Assembly (NCBI GenBank): GCA_026168455.1
Contig: CM047426.1
Span: 47,501,589-47,565,588 of the forward strand
Reading direction: 5' to 3'
Source: Theocolax elegans
Taxonomy: Eukaryota; Arthropoda; Insecta; Hymenoptera; Cerocephalidae
DNA length: 64,000 nucleotides
Below the pieces are notes generated by a model, which was not told the origin of the DNA, searched no databases, and was given only the letters and a program-made list of their open reading frames with translations. The translations under genes and the position numbers were made by a program. Below are positions 12,022 through 23,466 of this stretch, in pieces; positions within the stretch are counted from its first letter, which is position 1, and every line of letters starts with the position of its first letter.

Positions 12022-14091
12022 ATGTCTGGTCACCGAGAAATAGAAGAATGGCTCATGTACCTAGACGACGATACTAGGACAGATATGATGACTAGCTTGG
12101 AGCTAGTCACATCGGGTAGCCGCATTGAGCAGTGCGCCCGATTTTATCGATGGCTCAAAGGCGACTACGTCCCGGCGGACTTCCAGCCTACAGAGGCGGA
12201 AGACGAGAATGAAGTATATACACACCGCGTGTATTTGAGACAAGATTTGATTGAGCAAACTTGTCAAGAACGGTCCAGTTCGACTATACTGGGACAGGAT
12301 TACGATCCCAATAGAACACACCCGCTTAGCATCTTACTAGATGAAGCCGGTAGAGACCACGATTACATAATACCACAAGCTGGCACTAACGGCAGTGCCA
12401 ACAACCAGAGAAACCCCTCGCCAACGCGCTCGGTCAACCGAAATACGAGGTCGGCGACCGACAGCGAAACCGAATCGCCGAATATCGAACCACGAAACGA
12501 CGGTCAGATAGGCGAGACCATGTCACTGGACGGTCTCGAAGGCGAACGGTTTAACCTACCAGTAAGCTTTATAAATTATTTGCAAAGCTTACATGAGCAA
12601 ATTAAAACTCTGTCAACTCAGATAGCTGAGGTGCGGAGTAGCTCACTAAATAACAGGCAAGGCATCGCGTCGAGCACTCGCATTGATAATGCAACAGAGA
12701 GTGCACATATTGGGCCCGACCTAGGGGCCCAACACCAAGATAGACACCAGAGGCAGCAAGTGAATATTCAGGATACATTCACATGCAATTATTACGACCA
12801 GAGTAGACCGATTTTGTCACAACCCGCGAACTTAGGTCACTCTCGAAGTCAAGCCTCACCGTTGCGTGAATCGTGGGATCACACGCAACAACCCTGCAAC
12901 AACCATACCCGATCTGCTCAAAATGTAACTAGATTGCAGCGTTCACACTGCGCCAGTTGCACTTGTGTTTCGATACCACCGTTTGGAAATATCGGCAACG
13001 CCTGGGAGGGGGGGAACCTCTCCAGCGGCGCATATAGAACAAATATGCACCACTCGCAGAGCAACGGTGGATCGACAAATACACGGGATATCGGCAATAT
13101 AGTTCGACGATGGAACGTGCGATTCACCGGCGAACCAGATGATAGCATTGATCTATTCATCACAAGGGTAGAAGAATGCAGGACATTAGCAAGGCTTACA
13201 GACGAGGAATTAATACCCGCACTAGCCGAACTAATGACCGGTGTCGCGTCCACGTGGTACCGCGATTATAAAGACCAGTGGACGACATGGCAGGAGTTTT
13301 GCCACGAGGCTAGAGATTGGTACGGCATGGACCGCCGTTACCAACAGAGACTAGCGAGCGATGCGAACCGACGAACCCAAGGGAAAGGCGAACCCGTGCG
13401 CAACTATATAACGTGCTTAGGTTCGATGTTACGAAAACAACAGCCAATCCCGAGCGTAAGTCAACAACTTGACTTACTACACCGAAACATGCTGCCTGAG
13501 TTACAGCGTATGATAGAGCGTAACTCATGCCGAAGCATCCGAGACTTGCTCGAAAAGGCACGCGACGCCGAGCTAACGCTGGAGGCCGAGATATCATACC
13601 AACCTCCGCCGCCTCCAGAGAAGATGTTACACCCTGATCTAGGATTCAAACCGAGGACAGGGAAACCAAGTCAAGATCCTCCTAGTCGACCTAAAGTGGC
13701 TGCAACCGAAACAACCACTAAAAAGACCGACCGTTCGTTAGTCGAACTAATGGCTGAGATGCTCAAGGAGATCCGCTCCTTGAAAACGAGTTCAACGGAG
13801 CGACTAAACTCTCGACAGGGTAGCGGGAAGAGTTACGCTCTCGATCAACAAAAGCCAAACGACTCTCGTTCGACAAAGGGAGGAAGTCCCGCTCAGAGTA
13901 AGCAAGGCTCGGGACAGAGTAACATGAGTAAGAGAGTAGACGACGGACGAAAGTCTCCCCCGAATAAGAAGAAAGACTTCGGTAGAGAGAACGTCCCAAA
14001 GGAGGTATACTGTTTCGGATGCGGCATGCCAGGTCACTTCCGATATAACTGTCCGAAATGCACGGGAAACGGGAAGGGGAAAGACCAATAG
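12022..14091 (+). CDS. gag: Gag of Gypsy-1
   Basis: The ATG at 12022 opens about 689 codons. The first 350 residues are polar and low complexity. From about residue 365 a retrotransposon gag core is visible (VRRWNVRFTGEPDD ... WYRDYKDQW ... RDWYGMDRRYQQR ... LDLLHRNMLPELQRMI). Near the C-terminus a single zinc knuckle CFGCGMPGHFRYNCPKC (CCHC) binds RNA. The frame ends at a TAG inside the overlap with pol. A GGGAAAC slippery heptamer at 14064-14070 sits in the overlap. Leucine codons upstream of the ATG could extend the frame, but none is a better start. Confidence 0.85.
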   Translation: MSGHREIEEWLMYLDDDTRTDMMTSLELVTSGSRIEQCARFYRWLKGDYVPADFQPTEAEDENEVYTHRVYLRQDLIEQTCQERSSSTILGQDYDPNRTHPLSILLDEAGRDHDYIIPQAGTNGSANNQRNPSPTRSVNRNTRSATDSETESPNIEPRNDGQIGETMSLDGLEGERFNLPVSFINYLQSLHEQIKTLSTQIAEVRSSSLNNRQGIASSTRIDNATESAHIGPDLGAQHQDRHQRQQVNIQDTFTCNYYDQSRPILSQPANLGHSRSQASPLRESWDHTQQPCNNHTRSAQNVTRLQRSHCASCTCVSIPPFGNIGNAWEGGNLSSGAYRTNMHHSQSNGGSTNTRDIGNIVRRWNVRFTGEPDDSIDLFITRVEECRTLARLTDEELIPALAELMTGVASTWYRDYKDQWTTWQEFCHEARDWYGMDRRYQQRLASDANRRTQGKGEPVRNYITCLGSMLRKQQPIPSVSQQLDLLHRNMLPELQRMIERNSCRSIRDLLEKARDAELTLEAEISYQPPPPPEKMLHPDLGFKPRTGKPSQDPPSRPKVAATETTTKKTDRSLVELMAEMLKEIRSLKTSSTERLNSRQGSGKSYALDQQKPNDSRSTKGGSPAQSKQGSGQSNMSKRVDDGRKSPPNKKKDFGRENVPKEVYCFGCGMPGHFRYNCPKCTGNGKGKDQ

Positions 14092-16676
14092 GGGTCTCAA
14101 CGGACTTTCCCCCGTGTAAAGAGGCCACAAAAGAGCGAGACGTTCGACTCAACGAGAAGAACACAGTTGCCGCAATCGTATCGACGGAAGGAAAATCGCC
14201 CGAGGACGACTCCGCTAGTGTAGAGTCGGATCAGGACGTAGGACGCTGGTGGCTACAGGTAAACGTAGGACCTTACCGCTTAAGGGCGTTGTACGACCCC
14301 GGAGCATCCCGAACGGTCATGGGACCGATCGCCCTCCTGATTGCCAATGAATTAGGTAAATCAGTAAGACCCGATAGCGGGAAGGGGGCGAAATTAGGAG
14401 ACGGACGTTTCTCTCCTGTCACGGGTTATACCTACTTGCCGTTTGAGGTCGCAGGTATAAAACACGACCTCAAAATAGGTATAATGCCACACTTAGACGC
14501 TGATTGTTATGTAGGCGTCAATTTTATTAAGAAGTTCAATGCGATCCTCTTTCCGCAAGAGAACCGTTTGCTTTTTAAAGACGAGAAGAGATCAGTCTCC
14601 TTGGAGTTGGCGGGCGTGGATTTCCCGTGTATAGCATCTCTCAACTCAATCGGCTTAGCGGACGCGCTACCCGCCGAGAGAGAGCAACTCCGAAAACTAC
14701 TAGACCGGATGCTGGGACCGGGTGGCGGTCCTATCGGATGCACGAGCTTGGCGGAGCACACGATCGATGTAGGGTCAGCTCGCCCAATTAAGCAAAAGTG
14801 CTATCCAGTATCCAAGGCTATTAGCGATAAAATGAAGGAACAGGTTGATGAAATGCTCGCTGCGGGCATAATCGAGCCTTCGGCTAGTAGTTGGTCTAGT
14901 CCTGTGGTCATGGTCCGTAAGGATAATGGCAAATATAGGTTCTGCATCGATTTCAGGAAAATCAATGCAGTAACCAAGCCGGATGCTTATCCCCTCCCGA
15001 ATATGGATAGCATCCTGCGCAAGTTACAGAGTGCGCGGTATATAAGCACGCTGGATCTGAGTAGCGCGTACCACCAGATCCCCCTGCATGTCAACTCTCG
15101 CGAGATAACGGCTTTCACGGTACCAGGGATGGGCCTGTACCAATTTACACGAATGCCGTATGGTCTCAATAACGCTGGTGCGACGTTCCAGCGGCTGATA
15201 GACTGTATCATCGGTCCTAGCCTCGAACCGTACGTATACTCCTATCTCGATGACGTGATAATTACGTCCGAGACTTTTGAGGAGCACGTTAAGTTACTTG
15301 AGACAGTACTATTGCGAATCAAGGAGGCAGGACTAACTGTCAATCGCGAGAAGAGCGTATTTTGCCAAGAAGAGGTAAAATATCTCGGGGTACTAGTGAA
15401 CCGAGACGGTTTTCGACCCAACCCTTCTAAGATTGAGCCGATATTGAACTACCCAGCTCCTAAAAATATTAAGCAGCTGAGGAGGTTCCTAGAAATGGCG
15501 TCGTGGTATCGGAAATTCTTAAAGGATTTCGCGACGATCGCCGAGCCCCTTACGTCTTTAACGAAGAAAGACCGTAAATACGAATGGCAAGCGGAACAAC
15601 AGACCTCATTTGAGCAATGCAAGATGCTCATCGCGACGGCTCCGGTCCTACACCGTCCTTCGTTTGACGAAATGTTCGTGATCCAATGCGACGCAAGCGA
15701 CACAGGACTCGGAGCAGTGTTAGTACAAAATATAAACGGGGAGGAACGCGTGCTCGAATTTGCGAGCCGCACGATGACAGACAGCGAAAGGAATTATAGT
15801 ATCACAGAGCGAGAGTGTCTCGCTCTCATCTGGGCCATTCGTAAGTTCCGCGCTTATGTCGAAGGTTATAAGTTCAAGGCTATAACCGACCACTCGAGTC
15901 TCAGGTGGTTATGCAATCTGCATAATCCGACGGGCCGCCTATCTCGTTGGGCCCTGGAGCTACAAGGGTACGATTACGAGGTAGAATACCGAAAAGGAGC
16001 ACTCAACCACGTGCCCGACGCACTCTCTCGAATGAGCGAGGGAGACGAGTTATCGGTCAGCGCGATGACCGAGAGTCAAGGGACTACTGATGAGTGGTAC
16101 CTGGGTCAATACGATAAAGTCATGAAAAGCCCTAGTAATTTCCCCAAATGGAAAATCATAACGGGGAGATTGTATACATATCGTCCCGATTCAATGTTGT
16201 CCGCAACACTCGGTGATGACGAAGCATGGAAGCTCGTCGTCCCGATTGAGAAGCGTGCGCTCGTTCTAAAACAAGGACACGACGAGCCCACGGCGGGTCA
16301 CCTAGGTAGGGAGAAAACATATAAGCGTATCGCCTTGTACTATTATTGGCCACGCTTATACCGGGATGTAGCCGACTACGTCCGATGTTGTTTGATCTGT
16401 CAACAATGCAAGGTCGAACAACGCCTACCTGCAGGACTAATGGGACGCCGGACCATCGAACGGCCCTGGGAAGTTGTCGCAGGGGACGTTATGACGTTAT
16501 TATTCGGGGCCGATTCACCCCTCTCCTCGACGACGTCAACCTCGGAGACTGATATAGCCTCTCCGTCTACAGCTCCAGGTAAATACTTTGTCGTGGGGAT
16601 TACGCAAGTATGCGTATTTATTTTATATACTGTGAAAGAGGTCTGCTCTATACGTTGTTTACGTATAACAACCTAA
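14058..16676 (+). pseudogene. pol: Pol of Gypsy-1 (PR-RT-RNaseH-partial IN)
   Basis: Open for 872 residues from the overlap with gag. Protease active site reads DPGAS at about residue 80 (usual form DTG/DSG). Reverse transcriptase has the YLDD catalytic motif at about 396. RNase H has DASDTGLGAVL at about 545, and the integrase zinc domain H...H...CCLIC..C spans about 740-785. The integrase core begins (WEVVAGDV...) but recognisable homology ends near residue 850 and the frame closes in unrelated sequence. The D,D,E core is thus incomplete and the enzyme set cannot integrate. Frame -1 to gag implies a Gag-Pol fusion. Confidence 0.85.
14064..14112 (+). promoter_or_regulatory. Probable -1 ribosomal frameshift signal, Gypsy-1
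   Basis: GGGAAAC (14064-14070) lies with GGA and AAC as gag-frame codons, the exact X XXY YYZ arrangement. After a 5-nt spacer, GGGGAAAG (14076-14083) can pair with CTTTCCCC (14105-14112). GACC (14083-14086) and GGTC (14093-14096) could form an inner stem. The pol frame is -1 relative to gag and reads straight on from this point. Confidence 0.75.
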
Positions 16677-17100
16677 CCTCATTCTGCTCTATACTGTTCC
16701 TTGTACAGCTGTAGTGTTTACATACAGCTGTATATCTTCTTCCTTGCTCCTCGTCCTCTTAATGCGTACTTGTATTGATTACGTGGCTCTTTTACAGCTG
16801 TATATTGGTTGGCGTTGGAGGTTCCATAGCTTTCCTCCCGGATGGTGCCTCTTCGCCTAGTCTACTGTTCTGCTGTTCTAAGGAGGGTCCTCGAGGCTTC
16901 CTTATTTATGGCCTCCTTGCTTCATCTGCTTGACGGTGTTAAACCCGGAGGAGCCTACCTGGTGTTGACCGAGCTTGTCCAGGGCCTTCAACGCCAGGAC
17001 CATCCTAGTGCTTTGGATGCTTATGTGTGCTGTGCTTGGGATAGGGTTTTAGTCTGTGCGGGTAGGTAGGTGTAGGGAATTATATATAGGTAGATAGGTG
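16608..17100. other. Unrecognised GC-richer block after the Gypsy-1 truncation
   Basis: The sequence changes abruptly at the Gypsy-1 breakpoint. It contains three TACAGCTGTA motifs (about 16706, 16721 and 16793) and a GC-richer stretch at 16800-17060 with a short open frame (16842-17069) that I do not recognise. It may be the edge of another transposon. Confidence 0.35.
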
Positions 17101-17238
17101 TTCATTGTGGGTTCGATAGCTCGTTACTTGACATGTGCAAAGCACATTGTCATAAATGCAAAAAAGTACTAAATTGTCAAATTTGACACTCTGTAACTTA
17201 AAATAATGGCCCCGACAAAATCTGAAAAAATTGAGGAG

Positions 17239-17361
17239 ATGATCTACTGGATACCTCTAAAATATATTCCCACAGTTATAGCAATATTAATTTTTTTCAT
17301 CTTCGATTTCATAGGGATCCACCCATATATATACAAAAGCGGAAGCGACAAAAGTTCTTAA
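17239..17361 (+). CDS. Candidate 40-residue membrane peptide ORF
   Basis: ATG at 17239 opens 40 codons. The peptide has a hydrophobic stretch (IPTVIAILIFFIFDFIGI) long enough for one transmembrane helix, followed by a short polar tail. A better-placed ATG at 17207 is one base out of frame, separated by short A-runs; with one base more it would extend the peptide N-terminally. No family recognised; chance is a real alternative in AT-rich DNA. Confidence 0.2.
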   Translation: MIYWIPLKYIPTVIAILIFFIFDFIGIHPYIYKSGSDKSS

Positions 17362-18570
17362 AAGAAAATTGACATGTCATTTCTTTTCACGACTTTTCCT
17401 TTAATACGCATTAATGAATTCAAACGGAATTTATTGCATATTAAAGATAAAAAATTAAGGAACAATTTAGGGGTAGACAGAATATGAAAACATTAATTTT
17501 TAATTTAAGATTTAGGCAAGGAAAAATACGCATAGCGAATTAGTTGAATATAAGGCTAACCGCGCATCCCATACTTGCGTCGGGAACGCGAGCGCTCCCC
17601 TTGATAATATAATATAAATTTATTAGCAATATACGATTCTTAACTCGTTGCAAAAGTATGGCAGATATCTAACAGAAGTACTGCATTAAAGTGTCGCAAA
17701 AGTACGGCCAAAGATTGTGAGATATATTGCTAAAATATTGCAAAAGTTTGGTGGATGTTTGGTACAAGTATTGCTTATGCGTGTTTTTACCGCTACAAGT
17801 CTTAGAAATACTGCTGCGAGATTGTTATTGTATTTTCACGAATCTCAGTAATACATCGGATATACATAAGCAGAAAAAATTCTATTTGATTAAGAGAATA
17901 ATATTTATATTTTATATTAAATTTATAGCACAGTTAAGATATATGGGCTCCAAACAAAATAATGGCAGAAATAAAAGATCCACCTAAAACTGATTTCATA
18001 CACGAAGAAAAAAGTCCTATGAAAAATTACGATATTTTTACTGTAAGCGAGGGACAAACGTGGTTCAGTTGAAAAAGTGCAATTTTTGTTTTGGTAATAA
18101 ATAAACACTTCCAAGAATAATTGCTCTTTCAGTTCACTAAAAATCTGGACTCAACAAAATATAAAACAACTGATATTAAATTTTAATGAAAGAAACAACA
18201 AATTTTCTGCAGGTCTTATGAAATAATATCACAACAGCTACTAAATTTTGTTAGACATTTCAGTAAAATTTGTGTACGGTGAATTTTAGTAGGCAGGGTA
18301 GTACAATTTTAGTGTCCAGTATGGTAATATTTATTGAAATTTCTGCTATTTTCAAACGAAACTGTTAGGTAAGCTGGCTTGTTATTCGAATTTATACAAT
18401 TACTTACCGCATTTGACTAATCTGAATCAACAGAATTTTAACCATTTTAATTACAAACCGACTGGTTTAGCTTTTAATTGATATTAACGGGATAATGCAA
18501 TAAATGTTAATAAAGTTCGCGCATCCTTTGAGCGACGTGTAGCATATAACCACGACTCGAAGTAAAACAA
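17362..18570. other. AT-rich spacer with short imperfect repeats
   Basis: No gene recognised. At about 17648-17770 the phrase TTGCAAAAGT(A/T)TGG recurs at short intervals; related wording occurs at 39755-39840. A GC-richer patch with CGCGCATCCC lies near 17560-17600. Confidence 0.35.
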
Positions 18571-19153
18571 TACCCTATCAGCACACAATGTCTTAAAAAC
18601 GTTTAAATTACGTTGCGACTAAAACTTTTAAACGTTAGAATTTAATACATGAAAAAGTTTGAACTACGTTTAAATTTGGTTAAAATGTCCTCTTTAATTT
18701 TAGGAAAGTAATATTTTTTAACGTATTTCAAACGTATTTTTAACGTCGGATAAACAAAATTATCCGATCCCTGTTGAAAAAAATCATATGATATTTTCAC
18801 CTAAAATTTTCACCTGATAATTTTAGGTAACTTTTGTTTCATTTTTTTAAGTAAATTAGGTAATTTTATCAGGTAAAAATTTTAGGTAAAAAATTTAGGT
18901 AAAATTTTTTGCTTTTGATTTTTTGATAGAAATTTTGCTTATATATATGAATTTAAATACGTAAATATATCACTTCAAAATATTATCCAATTAATTTATG
19001 TAGTAGTATAAAATAGTGTCCTTAATATTAATATGCTTAACAATATATTACATTAATAACCTAAAAAACGTACGTAATAAATTTAAGTAATTTTATCAAG
19101 TATTTTGTTGCATAACTATTTATTAGAAAATAATCAGGTGATTTTATTTTTTG

Positions 19154-21045
19154 AGTGCTCGACTCTACAAGTAAAGAGAGCATGCGCAGCACGTTAATCG
19201 AATTACAAATTTGCGATTAAAAAATAATGATAAATTGCATTTTTATATCTAAGAATAGGCACATATTATAGTTACTGAAGACACATAAACATTGTTAGAA
19301 TTGCCTATTCTTAGACCTTTACCAACACACAATAATTACTTAGAGCATCGGTTAGTTCCGATGCGTTGAGCATCAGGTACCTCGTACGTGATACAACACA
19401 TAACGGTTCTTAGTTCTGGCGCGCACATCGTAACACGGTAACCGCAAATACTGAAACTTGTGATATTTCTGAATTGCTGCGTATTTTCTCCACATATAAC
19501 AGGTTAAGTATGTAAAATATTAATTATAATAGTAATTATAAATACTCATCAATCATTTCCTTATATCATTTATTATCGTTTAATTACTATTGAAGAAGAA
19601 GAATGTTTTATATTTACATAACCTAAAAATTCTGATACTTGAATTACTTTAAATTGTATACATATATTAATTTACAATTATTGTTAATTAAGTATAATAT
19701 CAGTCAAATTATTATTTGGTTAGAATTTAAATTAATTGTTTATTAAAAGGCATAATTTTTTACTTACAAAGGAGACCAACCAAGTAAATACCAAAAAACA
19801 ATTCGCTAGTTTAATTTATAAATATGATATAGAAAGTAAAAGCTATAGTTTAAAAAAAATCATGCTATCAATATAATTAATTTATTTTGTATATTAGTTT
19901 CCATGAACATAGCTTTTGAGTTCAAATAAATTTTATGGTTTCTGTAGTATGATGATAATTGTTTTTACCAAGTGCATATACATTAGAATATAAAAATTTA
20001 TACTAAAATATTTTGCTAGAAAGAGTTTTTGTTAATTTATAGAGATACATAATAAATTTTTATATTTTTGAAAGCTTCAACACTGTATGTATAAATGTGT
20101 ATACATATATGTATGATATATATTCTCTTAAATATTGTTTTAAAGACTAAACATTCCTATACATATTATGTATTTTATTTCTATACAGTTTTATTCGCAA
20201 TTTCATCAGAGCAAAGGGATGTAAACTAAGTTTTAATATGACTTCATCTAAATCAAAGGACGAGTTGATATTTCTGTGTGATGGTTTGATACTTTTTATT
20301 TGAAAATATTTCAAACTTATAATCTATAAAAATTGTATTTGTAAACTTTGTTTTAATTACTATTTTATAGTTTTATTAAAATTGCATTAATATAAAGATA
20401 TTGTACATAATATATACAATTAATAATTTGCTATAAATATATTAATGTTATATAACTATGTACTTTTAATAGTACATTGTTAAAATGTACAATTAACATT
20501 TAATTTATATTGTATCATAGGATAAATTATGAACCAATAATAGCTCCAATACAAAAAATATTTATTTCATTATAAAAATGTGATTTTAAACTAAAAAAAG
20601 CTTCAACATTTAATTTTAGTACTATCCGGATACAACTGAATGTCAATTTATATTGTATAATAGAAGAAGTTATTGAAAGATGATAGCTTCAATACAAAAA
20701 AATATTTATATTATTACAAAATTGTGATTTTAAACTAAAATAAGCTTTCTTATGTATTATAAGATAGCATCGATTTACAATATACATATACTATTACATA
20801 GTTTAAAATTGAATTTAAGTTTTATCTGGAGTCATAATTGAAATTGTTAAAATAAAAATTTAAAAAAACAACAAATATTACAACAAAATAGAAAGGAAAC
20901 TATATTACATAAATTAAAAAATTTATTTGAAGGTTTTTTTAGATAGAATTTTTGCTTTTAATGATTTCCTTGATTAATTTCCTTCATGATAATCATGATC
21001 ATAATATTTTACAAAAAATAGTACAAGATTTAGTTTAAATTGTAT
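19154..21045. other. AT-rich loop sequence, no gene seen
   Basis: Mostly AT-rich. A short inverted repeat, AAGAATAGGCA and TGCCTATTCTTA, lies at about 19251-19313. A locally less AT-rich stretch is at 19340-19460. No coding sequence is supported. Confidence 0.35.
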
Positions 21046-21058
21046 TTTTTCTTTACAG

Positions 21059-21258
21059 TTTCAACAGATACATGTGACAGCTTGGTGTCACATATTGCAG
21101 GATCTCCTGAACTACACCAAAACGCTAGCATTAATAATATAACAATCCCTTTAATAAATTGTCAAAATGTGCCTCTTGACCTAGAACGTACCTCAGAAAA
21201 CACCTGTATTATAATTGATTCACCAAATGGTGTATTATCAGCAAAACCTATAGTATAA
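21059..21258 (+). CDS. Candidate terminal exon of the DUF4806-type gene
   Basis: A good polypyrimidine/acceptor (TTTTTTCTTTACAG ending at 21058) precedes 66 codons ending at TAA 21256-21258. The exon needs one base from the preceding exon, and the phase matches the exon ending at 8272. Composition (DTCDSLVSHIAGSPELHQNASINN) is protein-like but no motif is recognised. The 12.8-kb intron would contain Gypsy-1 and the gap. The exon also lies inside the loop of a transposon-like inverted repeat, so it may instead be captured sequence or a chance frame. The DUF4806 C-terminal domain itself is not visible. Confidence 0.35.
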
Positions 21259-22017
21259 GGGAATCCAACAGTCTTTCCTTTTCACCAAGTAAATAATTTA
21301 ATTATTTATCGTTAAATAAATATTAGAATAGAAAAAGGCAAAACTATAATTTTGTAAATAATCTTTATCATATGAATTTTATAATAATAGTTTACAATCA
21401 GTATTCCTAGATATAACTTACTTGTTCCTTAAATAAATTTTTTTTCAGTTGTTCCTTCAAACAGTGATAATTATATACAGTTATATATACTATATATAGT
21501 TTAAGAAGAAAAAGATATTTCATAAGCATCGCAGTTCTTTGTAAAGGATATTTATATACAAAATCAAATCTGAAATACTGCAAATAAATTATATTTATAT
21601 AAAGATTGTAATATGAACATTTATTAGTATTCGAGAATTACAATGCAAATATGTCTGTAATCACTTACTGTATATTCTAGTTTTAAAATTATAAAATTTT
21701 CTACATTATTCGTTAAACAAAATCTATGATGAAATACGGCGTTTTCATTGTATTCAAAATTACACCAGTAAATTAAATTTGAATATTTCTTATTACTTTT
21801 GTAATATTTCATGATCTTAAGACTTGAAATTTCATAAAAATGCTGCATTTTGGAATATACTTTGCCGTAAGTACACCAAACAGACTTTAAGTTAACCATT
21901 TTTAAAAAACTGTTCATTTTTCCTTATTTTTAATTTCCTATCAGAAATTTCAATTTTTTTTATTCTATTATAATGTTCAGTTTCAAAATTTTAAAACTAG
22001 AAACAAATAAATATAAG

Positions 22018-22018
<1 letters not shown>

Positions 22019-22071
<53 letters not shown>
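22019..22071. repeat. (TA)n microsatellite
   Basis: Uninterrupted TA repeat of about 26 units. It borders the left side of the LTR-like block at 22072-23105. Confidence 0.95.
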
Positions 22072-22074
<3 letters not shown>

Positions 22075-23105
22075 GACATTGTAGTTATACTACATGTCAC
22101 TTAGAAATAAACTAGCGAGGCAAGGTATAGTATAGCACCTGTCAAGCTTACTATGCGAAGTAAGCGTGCTATACATACCAATCAAGTTCTAATAGACACA
22201 CATATGCGAATGTGTGAAACCGATATAGGCTTACAGTGCGTAGTAAGCAGGAGAACCCGAAGCAAAGGAGATGCGACTCCTGACTGCGCACAATTGCACA
22301 CACACACTGCTCCGTTGATCCAGCATCCTAATGCCTTGTCCAGCACCAGGAATGACCCGTAATATTCCCAGGTCCCATCCAGCCTTGAATGCCCTCTCCA
22401 GCTGTCCGGACACTCCGAGCCGAAGATCCCGTATCGACGATATATACGGCACCTGCAATAAAGAAACTCGAGGGGCTCGATTTAGCTTAAAATCGAGGTA
22501 AAAAGGAACGATTTAAAAGCTTAACTCGCAGATCGTATTCTCAGCAGAGCCGCAGTTACTCAATCGCCATCCAGCACCACGAAGTCAACGTCGTCGACGA
22601 CATCTCCGTCGAGGCAGCGAAATCACGGCCCGAGCGGCCAGTACGAACCGAGCCGAGCGCGCACGACTCGAGACGCGAGAGTATGCGCGCCTGCGCAATA
22701 CGCCGAGGAAAAACTCTCTCGCTTCGTGCGTGCCGATAATCGACAGACTGCGACCGACCACCGATCGTGTAGTACCACGCAATATCTCTATTTCAAAAGG
22801 CTACGTGTGTGTCCGAGGGATCCAGGAGACGAGCGTCCAGGTGAGCCGTGCTCCTTCCTCCCAAATCCAGCTTCCTTAAAGTGTGTGTGCGCGACGCGTA
22901 GTTAGGTGCGGGACGGCCCGCAATCGCGCGAACGCGAGCGACCGCGGCCAACGTGACTGGCAATTTTTGAACGGCAAAGCCGCTGCTTTGCCGTGTAATA
23001 CTTAAGTGCACATTAAGTGCAATAAACCTGCCATCTTTTTTTTAACGAAGTTAATTAATTTGTGTTTTAACCGTGACTCCACCCTAATCCCCAGTAGACA
23101 CGTCA
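22072..23105. mobile_element. Candidate solo LTR or LTR-like insert in a (TA)n tract
   Basis: A 1.03-kb GC-rich block begins TGTGACA and ends near CACGTCA, with TA-repeat sequence on both sides. It contains AATAAA-type signals (about 22459 and 23021) and no coding frame of note. The sharp composition change and TG...CA ends suggest a solo LTR. The ends are not a clean inverted match and no internal region is present, so this is tentative. Confidence 0.4.

Positions 23106-23147
<42 letters not shown>
23106..23147. repeat. (TA)n microsatellite
   Basis: About 20 TA units separate the LTR-like block from the Gypsy-2 LTR. TA repeat resumes on the far side of Gypsy-2 (27975 onward), so both elements seem to sit in one original TA tract. 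Confidence 0.95.
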
Positions 23148-23150
<3 letters not shown>

Positions 23151-23466
23151 GAAGTGCTGGTTTGATGGAATGAATAATAAGACGGTTCGTACGTAACTTC
23201 CTTGCTTTATTTTTGGGATCCGGGGGATCCGTTGTGAACATACAGAGAATGATGATACACAGAGAACGCTCTTAAGCTAGAACCCGGCTCGAGCGGAAGG
23301 CGTGATGCAATGTTGCTTCTGCGACGGTCGAGCGGCGAATAATCCTTCTTTTCCTTTTCTCCCGCCTCGTCAGAAGTCCGTTCTTGTGACGAGAATTTGT
23401 TTTCGTCTTGACCGAGGTGCGGCGCTGTTAGGAGCGGGAGATTGACTGCTCGAATGAGCCTCCACA
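23146..23466 (-). repeat. 3' LTR of Gypsy-2
   Basis: Matches 27654-27974 base for base as far as I can read. On the minus strand it begins TGTGGAGGC, right after a G-rich polypurine-like tract. The pol frame ends inside it, at 23370. Confidence 0.95.

Larger units (their letters stand above)
9998..16607 (+). mobile_element. Gypsy-1: Ty3/Gypsy LTR retrotransposon, 3'-truncated
   Basis: Order: 5' LTR, tRNA-Lys type primer-binding site, long leader, gag, pol with protease, reverse transcriptase, RNase H and the start of integrase. The integrase homology ends after its first catalytic Asp region (about 16607). No 3' LTR or polypurine tract is seen in the window, so the copy cannot be autonomous. 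Codon use is less AT-biased than the flanks. Confidence 0.85.
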
